Part shown: positions 35,885 through 44,097 of the stretch, in pieces
Layout of the letters: each line of letters begins with the position of its first letter
Numbering within the stretch: position 1 is the stretch's first letter
Notes under the pieces: generated by a model
The model's input: only the letters and a program-made list of their open reading frames with translations
Databases searched by the model: none
Told to the model about the DNA's origin: nothing
Origin: Lentilactobacillus sp. Marseille-Q4993
GTDB lineage: Bacteria > Bacillota > Bacilli > Lactobacillales > Lactobacillaceae
Assembly: GCF_951230165.1 (NCBI RefSeq)
Contig: NZ_CATNVB010000001.1
Span: 1-64,000, forward strand
Direction of reading: 5' to 3'
DNA: 64,000 nucleotides
Position numbers and translations under genes: made by a program

Positions 35885-36034
35885 ATGGCACAAAAGAAAG
35901 TTGCTTTAGCTTGCACGGTTTGTGGATCTCGGAACTATACGATTCCTGCCAATCCTAACCGGACAGAACGACTAGAGCTTAATAAATTTTGTAAGTATTG
36001 TGGAAAGTACACACTCCACAAGGAAACCAGATAA
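35885..36034 (+). CDS. rpmG: 50S ribosomal protein L33
   Basis: A 49-residue zinc-ribbon L33. The four cysteines (Cys10, Cys13, Cys36, Cys39) mark the zinc-binding type rather than the zinc-free paralogue made under zinc shortage. The ATG follows GAGGAGGT. The gene is too short for many gene callers but has the full family sequence and the expected neighbours (sigH before, secE after). Confidence 0.95.
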   Translation: MAQKKVALACTVCGSRNYTIPANPNRTERLELNKFCKYCGKYTLHKETR

Positions 36035-36063
36035 TTGGAACCTTAACTGAGGGAGATATAACA

Positions 36064-36240
36064 TTGAGATTATTTAAATTTTTCAAATCAGTAGTTACGG
36101 AAATGAAAGTTGTTACTTGGCCAAACGCCAAGGAAACTAAGCGAGACACATCAACAGTTATTGGGACTGCCATTATTATGGCAATCTTTTTAGGTGCTGT
36201 TGACTGGATCGTTCAGTGGGCATTAACACTTCTTGCTTAA
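36064..36240 (+). CDS. secE: Preprotein translocase subunit SecE
   Basis: A 58-residue single-pass membrane protein of the Sec translocon. It has an amphipathic N-terminus (FFKSVVTEMKVVTWPNAKET) and one C-terminal membrane helix (about residues 33-56). The start is TTG after GAGGGAG; the longer frame from 35998 runs into rpmG. The position rpmG-secE-nusG is conserved. Confidence 0.93.
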   Translation: MRLFKFFKSVVTEMKVVTWPNAKETKRDTSTVIGTAIIMAIFLGAVDWIVQWALTLLA

Positions 36241-36284
36241 TGACAGTGGCAAAGAAGTTGAAATTCTGATATTATCTATTTGAG

Positions 36285-36309
36285 ACCTGACAAAGTTGCA
36301 GGTTTTTTT
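36285..36309 (+). terminator. Weak intrinsic terminator between secE and nusG
   Basis: A short stem ACCTG/CAGGT followed by seven T residues. The weak stem suggests partial termination, so nusG may be transcribed partly by read-through. Confidence 0.55.
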
Positions 36310-36350
36310 ATTTGATTAAAAAAGAGTATAAAACGAAGGGAAGACGCATC

Positions 36351-36899
36351 GTGGTCGAATCAGCAGAGAAAAAATGGTATGTTCTCCATACTTATTCAGG
36401 ATATGAAAATAAAGTTAAAATGAACCTTGACAGTAGAAAAGAGTCAATGGGGATGGAGGACTACATTTACCGGGTAGTTGTTCCAGAACAAGAGGAACAC
36501 GAAGTTAAAGACGGTAAGGATAAGGTCAAGATGGATAAGACATTCCCAGGATACGTTCTGGTTGAAATGGTTATGACTGATCAGGCTTGGTATATTGTTC
36601 GAAATACACCAGGAGTTACCGGATTCGTGGGTTCTCATGGTCAAGGTAGTAAGCCAACGCCACTATTAGATGATGAGGTTAGCCTTGTTTTGGGTCGCCT
36701 TGGAATGAGTTCTCGTCATGAAGAACTTGATGTCAATGTTGGTGATACTGTTAAGATCATTGATGGCGCCTTTACTGGACTTGATGGTAAGGTTACTGAG
36801 ATCGATAACGAAAAGATGCGCTTAAAAGTTAATATTGATATGTTTGGTCGGGAGACCAGTACTGAACTTGAATTCAACCAGGTTGATGAAATTGATTAG
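36351..36899 (+). CDS. nusG: Transcription termination/antitermination factor NusG
   Basis: A 182-residue regulator that binds RNA polymerase and affects pausing and termination. It has the N-terminal NGN domain (KKWYVLHTYSGYENKV, FPGYVLVEM, VRNTPGVTGFVG) and the C-terminal KOW domain (VGDTVKIIDGAFTGLDGKV). The start is GTG after GAAGGGAAG; the extension to 36312 would run through the terminator stem's tail and has no ribosome site. Confidence 0.95.
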   Translation: MVESAEKKWYVLHTYSGYENKVKMNLDSRKESMGMEDYIYRVVVPEQEEHEVKDGKDKVKMDKTFPGYVLVEMVMTDQAWYIVRNTPGVTGFVGSHGQGSKPTPLLDDEVSLVLGRLGMSSRHEELDVNVGDTVKIIDGAFTGLDGKVTEIDNEKMRLKVNIDMFGRETSTELEFNQVDEID

Positions 36900-36921
36900 T
36901 TAACCAAAGCGGGTGATCCCA

Positions 36922-37776
36922 ATGGTCAATGAATTAATAGTTACCGCCGTTATTTTCTTAATAGCGGTTTTTATTATCTATAAATATGATTCGTATGCTA
37001 GGCCAATCAAAGTTAAGCATCCTGAGTCACAAGTGAATCGGCAAATGATACCAACAATTTTTATTCCAGGTTTTTTAGGAAATCGCTTTTCATTTGGCTC
37101 AATGCAAAAGCGACTTGTTAAACAAGGAATCGCTGATAAAACGCTAGTGATTATCGTAAAGCGAGATGGGGCTTTAAAGGTTCGCGGCAGTTTAATCGGT
37201 AAGAATCCAATGGTTCAAGTTCTGTTTAGCCAAAACACGGTCAGGCCTAAAGGGCAAGTCAGGGCAATTTTTGATATCTGCCAATTATTAGTCGATGACT
37301 ATGGAGTTACTAGTTGTAATTTTGTTGGCCATTCGATGGGGTGTATTTCGATTATTTGGTTTATTTCTCATCAGTTAAAAGAGCTAGAACTCACCGTTCA
37401 CAAAGTAGTAACGATTGCGGGACCGTTTAATGACAATGAGGTATCTAAGGACACGTATCCAATAGATAAGACTTATTTAACGAAGCAGGGACCGGCTGAC
37501 AAAAGCCAAACATATCGAGCATTGAAACGAGATATTAGCGGTATTCCAAGGACAGTATCAATTTTGAATATTGCAGGGTTGTCTGATAGCAAGACTTTAT
37601 CAGATGGGTCTGTTTCGGTAAATAGTGTTCGGGCATTGAAGTATTTGACTCAGGAAATTGTAAAATCCTACCGAGAATTGATTTTCAAGGGAGATAGGGC
37701 TGGTCATCGTTTACTTCATGAAAATGGTGATGTCGACAAAGCAATTCAAAGATTCTTATGGTCAAGTGAAAATTAG
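36922..37776 (+). CDS. Membrane-anchored alpha/beta hydrolase (DUF915-like)
   Basis: A 284-residue protein with an N-terminal hydrophobic helix (about residues 4-22), likely an uncleaved anchor or signal peptide, then an alpha/beta hydrolase domain. The oxyanion region is TIFIPGFLGN, the nucleophile serine is in VGHSMGC, and a C-terminal histidine is in GHRLLHENG. The family (DUF915, common in lactobacilli) has no firm substrate. The start at 36922 follows GGGTGA; GTG at 36913 overlaps that site. It sits between nusG and rplK, which in many Firmicutes are adjacent, so it may be an insertion into that order. Confidence 0.85.
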   Translation: MVNELIVTAVIFLIAVFIIYKYDSYARPIKVKHPESQVNRQMIPTIFIPGFLGNRFSFGSMQKRLVKQGIADKTLVIIVKRDGALKVRGSLIGKNPMVQVLFSQNTVRPKGQVRAIFDICQLLVDDYGVTSCNFVGHSMGCISIIWFISHQLKELELTVHKVVTIAGPFNDNEVSKDTYPIDKTYLTKQGPADKSQTYRALKRDISGIPRTVSILNIAGLSDSKTLSDGSVSVNSVRALKYLTQEIVKSYRELIFKGDRAGHRLLHENGDVDKAIQRFLWSSEN

Positions 37777-37777
37777 G

Positions 37778-37806
37778 TTGAGATAGTTAGATTTGTGTGG
37801 TATATT
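37778..37806 (+). promoter_or_regulatory. Promoter of rplK-rplA
   Basis: TTGAGA and TATATT with an exact 17-base spacer. It begins 2 bases after the hydrolase stop, and the L1 leader follows directly. Confidence 0.75.
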
Positions 37807-37808
37807 GT

Positions 37809-37870
37809 GTAAGTATGTTTGTGCATACTTACGTGGGAGGAGAAATACGTATCTCCATTAACCACACACG
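37809..37870 (+). promoter_or_regulatory. L1-binding mRNA leader before rplK
   Basis: A hairpin GTAAGTATG/CATACTTAC (37809-37832) is followed directly by GTGGGAGG (37833-37840), a second hairpin GGAGA/TCTCC, and ACCACAC closing against GTGG. GTGGGAGG is also the sequence of the L1-binding stalk in 23S rRNA, so L1 can be expected to bind this mRNA and limit its own operon. A second element of the same build stands before rplA. Confidence 0.75.
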
Positions 37871-37891
37871 GACTTAAGGAGGTTATGTCTC

Positions 37892-38317
37892 GTGGCAAAG
37901 AAAGTAGCTAACGTTGTTAAATTGCAAATTCCTGCGGGAAAAGCAACACCCGCTCCTCCTGTTGGTCCTGCTTTAGGACAAGCAGGTATCAACATCATGG
38001 GCTTTACAAAGGAATTTAATGCTAGAACTGCTGATCAAGCAGGGATGATTATTCCAGTTGTAATTACTGTGTACGAAGATCGTTCATTCGACTTCATCAC
38101 AAAGACCCCACCTGCTGCTGTGTTACTCAAGAAAGCTGCTGGTGTTCAAAAGGGTTCCGGTGAACCAAATGTAAACAAGGTCGCTAGTGTTACTAAAGAC
38201 CAAGTTAAAGAAATTGCCGAAACTAAAATGAAGGACCTTAACGCAGCTGATGTTGAAGCAGCAATGCGAATCATTGAAGGTACTGCTCGTAGTATGGGAT
38301 TCACTGTCGAAGGTTAA
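37892..38317 (+). CDS. rplK: 50S ribosomal protein L11
   Basis: A 141-residue L11 that binds the GTPase-associated region of 23S rRNA. The N-terminus [28 protein letters not shown] is the family hallmark. The start is GTG, 9 bases after AGGAGG; an overlapping ATG at 37885 opens only an 8-codon frame. It begins the rplK-rplA transcript controlled by an L1-type leader. Confidence 0.97.
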   Translation: MAKKVANVVKLQIPAGKATPAPPVGPALGQAGINIMGFTKEFNARTADQAGMIIPVVITVYEDRSFDFITKTPPAAVLLKKAAGVQKGSGEPNVNKVASVTKDQVKEIAETKMKDLNAADVEAAMRIIEGTARSMGFTVEG

Positions 38318-38343
38318 TTCAAACTATAAGTATTATTTTTAAT

Positions 38344-38393
38344 GACGCATTGAAGCTTTGCGTCGCGTGGGAGGTTAATCCGTTATAACCACA
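38344..38393 (+). promoter_or_regulatory. Second L1-binding mRNA element, before rplA
   Basis: A GACGCA/TGCGTC hairpin (38344-38364), then GTGGGAGG (38367-38374), the hairpin GGTTA/TAACC and a CCAC that closes against GTGG. The order of parts is the same as in the leader before rplK although the hairpin sequences differ, which supports a conserved structure. Confidence 0.7.
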
Positions 38394-38411
38394 TTAAGGA
38401 GGAAAACACAC

Positions 38412-39104
38412 ATGGCTCGTAAAAGAGGTAAGAAGTACGCTGCAGCCTTAGAACAAGTGGATCAAGTTAAGGCTTATCCAGTTGAAGAAGCTGTAGATTT
38501 AGTTAAGAAAATTGATTTTGCAAAATTTGATGCAACTGTTGAAGTTGTTTTCAATTTAAACGTTGATACAAAACAAGCTGATCAACAATTACGTGGTGCC
38601 GTTGTTTTACCAAACGGAACTGGTAAAGATCAAACTGTTGTTGTATTCGCTAAAGGTGACAAGGCTAAAGAAGCTGAAGAAGCCGGTGCAGACTTTGTTG
38701 GTGAAACTGACTTAGTTGAAAAGATTCAAGATGGTTGGTTGGACTTTGATGTTGCTATTGCAACTCCTGACATGATGGCTCAAGTTGGTCGTCTTGGTCG
38801 TGTCCTTGGACCTAAAGGTTTAATGCCTAACCCTAAGACAGGTACTGTTACCATGGACGTAGCAAAAGCTGTCTCAGAATCTAAAGCCGGAAAGGTTACT
38901 TACAGAACTGACCGTGACGGAAACGTTGCAGTTCCAGTTGGTAAGGTATCTTTCGATGCTGAAAAACTTCTTGGCAACATCAAGACTATTGAAGAAGTTA
39001 TTGTTCGTGCCCGTCCTGCATCAGTTCGTGGTACTTATGTTCAAAACGTTTCAATTGCTTCGACATTTGGCCCTGGTGTTAAGGTTGATATTGATTCATT
39101 CTAA
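38412..39104 (+). CDS. rplA: 50S ribosomal protein L1
   Basis: A 230-residue L1, which forms the mobile stalk at the E site and represses its own mRNA in many bacteria. The [21 protein letters not shown] motif is the family signature, and the length is standard. It follows an L1-type element and AAGGAGG. There is no strong terminator after it; the rplJ promoter begins 24 bases downstream. Confidence 0.97.
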   Translation: MARKRGKKYAAALEQVDQVKAYPVEEAVDLVKKIDFAKFDATVEVVFNLNVDTKQADQQLRGAVVLPNGTGKDQTVVVFAKGDKAKEAEEAGADFVGETDLVEKIQDGWLDFDVAIATPDMMAQVGRLGRVLGPKGLMPNPKTGTVTMDVAKAVSESKAGKVTYRTDRDGNVAVPVGKVSFDAEKLLGNIKTIEEVIVRARPASVRGTYVQNVSIASTFGPGVKVDIDSF

Positions 39105-39127
39105 ATCAACTTTAAAAAAATCCCTAA

Positions 39128-39156
39128 TTGACGGCGCAAGCTGTTAATGGTATTAT
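39128..39156 (+). promoter_or_regulatory. Promoter of rplJ-rplL
   Basis: TTGACG and TATTAT with an exact 17-base spacer, directly after the rplA gene. Confidence 0.82.
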
Positions 39157-39263
39157 ATTACATGTTTGATATCTGCCCTAAGACTCAGGTGGCTTTTGCC
39201 TTAATATCCTGCCGAGGAAACTTTTAGTTTTTTCCTATGTCTGGGTGGCATAGGGATTTTTTT
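39157..39263 (+). promoter_or_regulatory. L10 leader with attenuator
   Basis: A structured leader typical of Firmicutes rplJ. The core with CTGCC and GACTCAGGTGGC is followed by GAGGAAAC, and it ends in a terminator hairpin CCTATG/CATAGG (39234-39254) with seven T residues. Known L10 leaders bind the L10(L12)4 complex; in Bacillus this leads to early termination when L10 is in excess. Confidence 0.82.
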
Positions 39264-39298
39264 AAGTCCCAACAATATTTTTTTGGGAGGTGAAACTT

Positions 39299-39805
39299 GT
39301 GAGTGAACAAACTATTGCTGTTAAAGCAAAACAAGTTGAAGAGATTGTTGAAAAAATGAACAATGCTTCATCTATGGTTGTTGTAGATTACCGTGGACTT
39401 ACTGTTGAAGAGGTTACTGATCTTCGTAACCAACTTCGTGAAAACGGGGTTTCAATGAGCGTTCTTAAGAACAAGTTATTACAGAGAGCTGCCGATAAGG
39501 TTGGTCTTGAAGACTTGAAGGACACTTTTAATGGTCCTACTGCCGTTGCGTTTGCATCTGACGATGCTGTTGCCGGCCCTAAGGTATTACACAACTTTGC
39601 AAAGGATCATGCTGCTCTTGAACTTAAGGGTGGCGTTATCGACGGTAAGGTAGCTTCAGTAGACGAAATTTCTAAATTCGCTACATTGCCTAGCCGTGAA
39701 GAATTGTTATCTACTCTTGCTAACATTCTTCAAGCACCAGTTCGTAACGTTGCTTATGCTGTTAAGGCTGTTGCCGACAGTAAAGATGATGGCGACGCTG
39801 CATAA
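39299..39805 (+). CDS. rplJ: 50S ribosomal protein L10
   Basis: A 168-residue L10, the base of the L7/L12 stalk. The N-terminal domain shows VVVDYRGLTVEEVTDLR, and the C-terminal helix (LANILQAPVRNVAYAVKAVAD) carries the L12-binding sites. The start is GTG at 39299, 7 bases after GGGAGGTG; an in-frame GTG at 39290 overlaps that site. It is under the L10 leader. Confidence 0.97.
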   Translation: MSEQTIAVKAKQVEEIVEKMNNASSMVVVDYRGLTVEEVTDLRNQLRENGVSMSVLKNKLLQRAADKVGLEDLKDTFNGPTAVAFASDDAVAGPKVLHNFAKDHAALELKGGVIDGKVASVDEISKFATLPSREELLSTLANILQAPVRNVAYAVKAVADSKDDGDAA

Positions 39806-39855
39806 AAATAAACTTAATATACTTAAATTAGAAGTATAAAACGGAGGAAAACAAA

Positions 39856-40221
39856 ATGGCTTTCGATAAAGATAACATTATTGAACAAATCAAAGATGCT
39901 TCAATCAGCGACTTAAACGACTTAGTTTCAGCTATTGAAGAAGAATTCGGTGTTTCAGCTGCTGCTCCAGTTGCAGCTGCAGGTGCTGCTGGTGGCGACG
40001 CTGCTGCTAAGGATTCATACGACGTTGAGTTGACTGAATCAGGTGACCAAAAGGTTAAAGCAATCAAGGCTGTTCGTGAAATCACAGGTCTTGGCTTGAA
40101 AGACGCTAAGGGTCTTGTTGATGGCGTACCTTCAGTTATCAAGGAAGGCGTATCAGAAGACGAAGCTAACGACATCAAGGCTAAGCTTGAAGAAGTTGGT
40201 GGAGTTGTAACTCTTAAGTAG
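39856..40221 (+). CDS. rplL: 50S ribosomal protein L7/L12
   Basis: A 121-residue acidic stalk protein present in several copies per ribosome. The N-terminal dimer domain, an Ala/Gly hinge (about residues 36-54) and the globular C-terminus ([23 protein letters not shown]) are clear. The ribosome site ACGGAGG is strong, in line with its higher need. It ends the operon, with a terminator downstream. Confidence 0.97.
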   Translation: MAFDKDNIIEQIKDASISDLNDLVSAIEEEFGVSAAAPVAAAGAAGGDAAAKDSYDVELTESGDQKVKAIKAVREITGLGLKDAKGLVDGVPSVIKEGVSEDEANDIKAKLEEVGGVVTLK

Positions 40222-40250
40222 TTTCCTACTTCTGAGTTTCTTCTCAGAAA

Positions 40251-40286
40251 AGCTCATATCCGCTTAATGCGAATATGGGCTTTTTT
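40251..40286 (+). terminator. Intrinsic terminator after rplL
   Basis: A strong stem AGCTCATATCCGC/GCGAATATGGGCT (G-T pairs included) with six T residues. A small hairpin TCTGAG/CTCAGA precedes it at about 40231-40248. Confidence 0.88.
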
Positions 40287-40351
40287 ATTGTCTTTGGATT
40301 GGGGAAAGAACTCTTTTGGTAGACTCAACTTCAGTGTTAATTGTTAGTGAC

Positions 40352-40360
40352 TGCTATAAT
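40352..40360 (+). promoter_or_regulatory. Putative extended -10 promoter of mprF
   Basis: TGCTATAAT, a perfect -10 with extended TG, 63 bases before the mprF start. No strong -35 is visible. Confidence 0.55.
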
Positions 40361-40422
40361 AATAGGTAACAGCTAGTGAGTCTAAACCAAATATTTTAAT
40401 AATAGTCAAAAGGGGGAGACTA

Positions 40423-43020
40423 ATGGTTAAAAAAATTCGGACATTTATTGACAGCCACATGACCCTAATTAAGTTTGTGTTTGTTTTTTCAGTTTTTATT
40501 TTCGTAATCCGTCAGTTGATCAAAATAGTTAAGGAAGTCAGGGGAGAACAACTTCACGCGGTCCTTGCTGATCAGTCACCACTTAATATTGGAATCATGT
40601 TGGTATTGGGATTGATTTCGATTCTGCCAATGATGGTGTATGACTTTTCAATTGTTCAATTCTTACCGACAACTTTCAAAAAGAGCTACATTTTAAAAAG
40701 TGGTTGGGTAGTTAACACATTTACCAATTTACTCGGGTTTGGTGGCCTACTTGGAGCCAGCTTGCGAGCTAATTTTTATGGTAAGAAAGTCGAAAAGAAG
40801 CAAATAATATATGCAATCTCTAAAGTGGCGTTATTTCTGGTCGCTGGGTTGTCGCTGCTATGTATGGTTTCACTGGCAATGATTTTTGGGTTTGGAATCG
40901 GTAGTCAGTATTCACACTACTTTATCTGGTTGATTGGTGGGGCTCTTTATTTTCCAATTATGTTTTTATTTACTAGGCTCAACCAATCAAGTTTCTTTGA
41001 TGATTTATCTGTAAGACAAGAACTGACAATGACCACTGGCTCATTTTTTGAGTGGGGCAGTGCCCTAGGATTCTTTTTAATGGTTGGCTACCTAATGGGA
41101 ATATCAACTAACTTTGCTGCAATAATTCCTTTGTTTGTTGTTGCAAACGTAGCTGGGGTTGTTTCACTGATTCCCGGTGGGATTGGTTCCTTTGATGTTT
41201 TCATGATCATTGGTCTTGGCTTTGTTGGGGTTGGCCGTAGCGACGCGCTGGTTTGGATAATGCTTTATCGGCTGTTCTATTACTTGATTCCTTTTATTAT
41301 TGGAGTTGGGCTATTTATCCATGAGACTGGAAGCTCGATTAATGAGTATTTGGACGGCTTGCCAAAGGTTATTATTCAAAGATTTGCTCAAATCGTTCTA
41401 ACTGTATTTATGTATTTTTCTGGAATTATGATGCTCTTGTTTGCTACTATTCCTACGGTTGTTGTTGAAAATAAAGTCTATCTGAAACTATTTCCGTATA
41501 CGATTTTCTTTGTTAGTCATTTGACCAATATTATAATGGCATTTCTACTGATTGGACTTGCAAATGGAATTTGGGCTAGGACTAAGAGGGCATTTATACC
41601 GACAGTTATTGTTTTAATAGGTTCGATTGGTTATACAGTACTAAATGAGTCGTTTACATGGAGAATGATTTTGGTTCTTATCATTAGTTTGGTAGTTCTC
41701 GCTTTATCAAAGGGCGGTTTATACCGGGAGAGGATGACAACTTCGTGGGGGATGGTAACTCTAAACGGGGCGATTTTTGTCAGCACTTTCATGTTTTATG
41801 CCTGGGTTGGACTTTCGTTTAGACATCATCGAGTTGGGTTTAACAATGCCTTCCTGTTTCCCTCTGAGGGAGCGTGGTTAGTTGGATTCGTTGGTTTAAT
41901 AGTAGCCGTGGTGGTCTGGATTGGACTGACAAGGTATTTGGCCAAGGGAAGCCCTAGTTGGTTTGAAGATCAGTTTGATGAGCAAAGAGTTGAGGGGGTA
42001 TTAAACGAGTTTGGTGGCAATGAAAATAGCCATCTTGCCTTCCTTCGTGATAAGAATATCTACTTTTACCAAGAAGATGGTCATGACCAGATATTCTTCA
42101 TGTATAAACAATTTGCTGACAAGTTAGTCATTATGGGAGAGCCAGTTGGTAATTCTGATAAGGTTGAGGCCGCAGTTGATGATTTTATGACCCAAGCCGA
42201 CAGGTACGATTACAAATTGGTGTTCTATGAAGTAAACCAGGAAACGACGATGACGCTTCACGAAAAGGGATTTGATTTTATCAAGACTGGTGAAGATGGC
42301 TTGGTTGATGTCCAGAACTTCACGTTAGCTGGGAAACGGCATCGGGGAGAACGGGCATTAGTGAACAAATTTGACCGGGAAGGTTACACTTTTGAAATAA
42401 TCGAACCGCCGTTTTCAGACGATGTTTTTGACCGCCTCGAAACAATCTCAAAGGAATGGTTAGCTGGGAAAAGTGAAAAGGGGTTTTCGCTTGGCTTTTT
42501 TGACCGGTATTACCTTGAGAAGGCACCCGTCGCGGTGATGAGAAATGCTGACGGTAGAATCGTTGCGTTTGCGAACCTAATGCCAAGTGATACGGCTGAA
42601 TATAATTCCATTGATTTGATGAGATCAAGTTCAGATGCCCCTTCAGGAGCGATGGACGGCATCTTTATCAAGCTCTATGATCATTCAAAGGAACAGGGAT
42701 ATCGGTATTTCGATCTAGGAATGTCACCATTATCGAATGTTGGAACGTCTAGGTTTAGTTTTATTCAGGAAAGAGTTGTTCACTTGATTTACAAATATGG
42801 TTATCGTCTCTACAGCTTTGAGGGGTTGCGGACGTATAAAGAAAAATATGTGGATGAGTGGAAACCTAAGTATATTTCATACTTTAGAGGCTCTTCGCTG
42901 GCGTTTACTGTTCTGCAAATCATGTCATTAGTAAATCAGCGGGTTGGTGAAAGACCCAAGTCTAAGCTTAGATTCAGGCTGATTTCGATGATTAGTTCGA
43001 TCTCAAATCGAGAACGATAG
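40423..43020 (+). CDS. mprF: Phosphatidylglycerol lysyltransferase/flippase
   Basis: An 865-residue membrane protein that adds lysine from Lys-tRNA to phosphatidylglycerol and flips the product outward, lowering surface charge and giving resistance to cationic peptides. The N-terminal flippase part has about 14 helices (VVSLIPGGIGSFDVFMIIGLG is a typical segment), and the soluble C-terminal synthase domain begins around residue 510 (FFMYKQFADKLVIMGEPVG; YRYFDLGMSPLSNVG). The length matches MprF. It stands alone. The ATG follows AAAGGGGGAG. Confidence 0.94.
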   Translation: MVKKIRTFIDSHMTLIKFVFVFSVFIFVIRQLIKIVKEVRGEQLHAVLADQSPLNIGIMLVLGLISILPMMVYDFSIVQFLPTTFKKSYILKSGWVVNTFTNLLGFGGLLGASLRANFYGKKVEKKQIIYAISKVALFLVAGLSLLCMVSLAMIFGFGIGSQYSHYFIWLIGGALYFPIMFLFTRLNQSSFFDDLSVRQELTMTTGSFFEWGSALGFFLMVGYLMGISTNFAAIIPLFVVANVAGVVSLIPGGIGSFDVFMIIGLGFVGVGRSDALVWIMLYRLFYYLIPFIIGVGLFIHETGSSINEYLDGLPKVIIQRFAQIVLTVFMYFSGIMMLLFATIPTVVVENKVYLKLFPYTIFFVSHLTNIIMAFLLIGLANGIWARTKRAFIPTVIVLIGSIGYTVLNESFTWRMILVLIISLVVLALSKGGLYRERMTTSWGMVTLNGAIFVSTFMFYAWVGLSFRHHRVGFNNAFLFPSEGAWLVGFVGLIVAVVVWIGLTRYLAKGSPSWFEDQFDEQRVEGVLNEFGGNENSHLAFLRDKNIYFYQEDGHDQIFFMYKQFADKLVIMGEPVGNSDKVEAAVDDFMTQADRYDYKLVFYEVNQETTMTLHEKGFDFIKTGEDGLVDVQNFTLAGKRHRGERALVNKFDREGYTFEIIEPPFSDDVFDRLETISKEWLAGKSEKGFSLGFFDRYYLEKAPVAVMRNADGRIVAFANLMPSDTAEYNSIDLMRSSSDAPSGAMDGIFIKLYDHSKEQGYRYFDLGMSPLSNVGTSRFSFIQERVVHLIYKYGYRLYSFEGLRTYKEKYVDEWKPKYISYFRGSSLAFTVLQIMSLVNQRVGERPKSKLRFRLISMISSISNRER

Positions 43021-43054
43021 AGAAGCCATGTGTTTTACTATGTAAATAAATGAT

Positions 43055-43105
43055 AAAAAAACTTTGACGTCAATCTGAATGGTTATGATTAGCGTCAAAG
43101 TTTTT
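43055..43105 (+). terminator. Bidirectional terminator between mprF and the LysR gene
   Basis: A 12-bp perfect stem AAAACTTTGACG/CGTCAAAGTTTT around a 23-base loop. The T run on the plus strand overlaps the LysR stop codon, so the two convergent genes share it. Confidence 0.85.
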
Positions 43106-43997
43106 ATGCTTTCGTTTGATTCGAAAGAATTGGTCTTATTAAGTTGGCAAATCGTTCAACTTCACTAATTTTAGGTGAGTTAGGAAGGTAAACAATATTG
43201 AGATCATGGGTGATGTCAAATCCGACTAACTTAAATGTTTTGAGGTTGAATTGCTTTGGTAAAGAATTAATTGCTGATTGGTACATGAAACTGATTCCTT
43301 GATTATTATTCAGTAGTTGTTGCAACGTCCTAATATCACCAACGGCAATCACCTTGAAAAAGTCGTCGAGATGGTGATTTTGACCATTAAGCCAGTTTTC
43401 AAAGATGAATCGACTACCAGACCCGGGTTCTCTGACTAGTAGGCGGTTTGCGAGACATTCATCTATCGTTACGGTTTGATTATGGAATGGATGGTCCGCT
43501 GCACATACCCCCACAAATTGATCTTGACCCAGTAAGAGAGAATCAAAATTATGACGATCAAAGTTTCCCTCAACCAGGCCAAACTCTAGCTCGCCGGCAC
43601 TGATGTCTTTGAGTATTGCCTCGGTATTAGCAACCTTACAGTTTATTTTGGCATAGTCGTTACTAATTGATTCAATAAATTGAGGCTCAAGAACTTCATT
43701 CATTGAGAGAGTTGATCCAAATGAAAGAGACTTTGGTTGACCTGGGGCAGCGATTTCTCGAATTCTTTGTTGAGTTTGGATGTCGATCCTTCTAATTAGA
43801 TTTGCCAGTTCAACTCCTTGTGAGGTAAACGAAAGTCGGGAGTGAGAATATGTTACGAGATCCATTTTTAATTCTGATTGTAGTGCCTTTATCTGCTGGG
43901 AGACGGCGGGCTGGGTTATAAATAGCTTTTCAGCGGTTTTTGTAAACGATTTAGTCTCATATAATGTCCAAAAAGTGAAGTATTTATTATCTAGCAT
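43104..43997 (-). CDS. LysR-family transcriptional regulator
   Basis: A 297-residue LysR regulator. The winged helix is at the N-terminus (FTKTAEKLFITQPAVSQQIKALQSEL, about residues 15-40) and the ligand-binding domain lies in residues 90-295. It is divergent from a YeiH-type membrane protein gene with a 100-base gap. LysR/YeiH pairs are common, and the regulator normally controls the transporter. The effector is unknown; sulfur compounds would fit the family name of the partner. Confidence 0.9.
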   Translation of the reverse strand: MLDNKYFTFWTLYETKSFTKTAEKLFITQPAVSQQIKALQSELKMDLVTYSHSRLSFTSQGVELANLIRRIDIQTQQRIREIAAPGQPKSLSFGSTLSMNEVLEPQFIESISNDYAKINCKVANTEAILKDISAGELEFGLVEGNFDRHNFDSLLLGQDQFVGVCAADHPFHNQTVTIDECLANRLLVREPGSGSRFIFENWLNGQNHHLDDFFKVIAVGDIRTLQQLLNNNQGISFMYQSAINSLPKQFNLKTFKLVGFDITHDLNIVYLPNSPKISEVERFANLIRPILSNQTKA

Positions 43998-44036
43998 GAA
44001 GCGCCTCCATAAAATTATCTAATAGCATTATCATAG

Positions 44037-44047
44037 CTAATAATTAG
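44037..44047 (+). promoter_or_regulatory. Palindrome in the LysR/YeiH intergenic region
   Basis: CTAATAATTAG is a perfect 11-base palindrome centred in the divergent gap. An additional imperfect dyad (TAATAGC...) lies next to it. It is a candidate LysR site, judged by position and symmetry only. Confidence 0.4.
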
Positions 44048-44097
44048 AATTGATACAACATATTTGATACTATTGTTATTGTTATGGAGGAAAGAGA

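Noticed and set aside
37885-37911. An 8-codon ATG frame overlapping the rplK start
   Set aside because: The ATG is only 2 bases after AGGAGG, while the rplK GTG is at the ideal 9 bases. The short frame is most likely chance.
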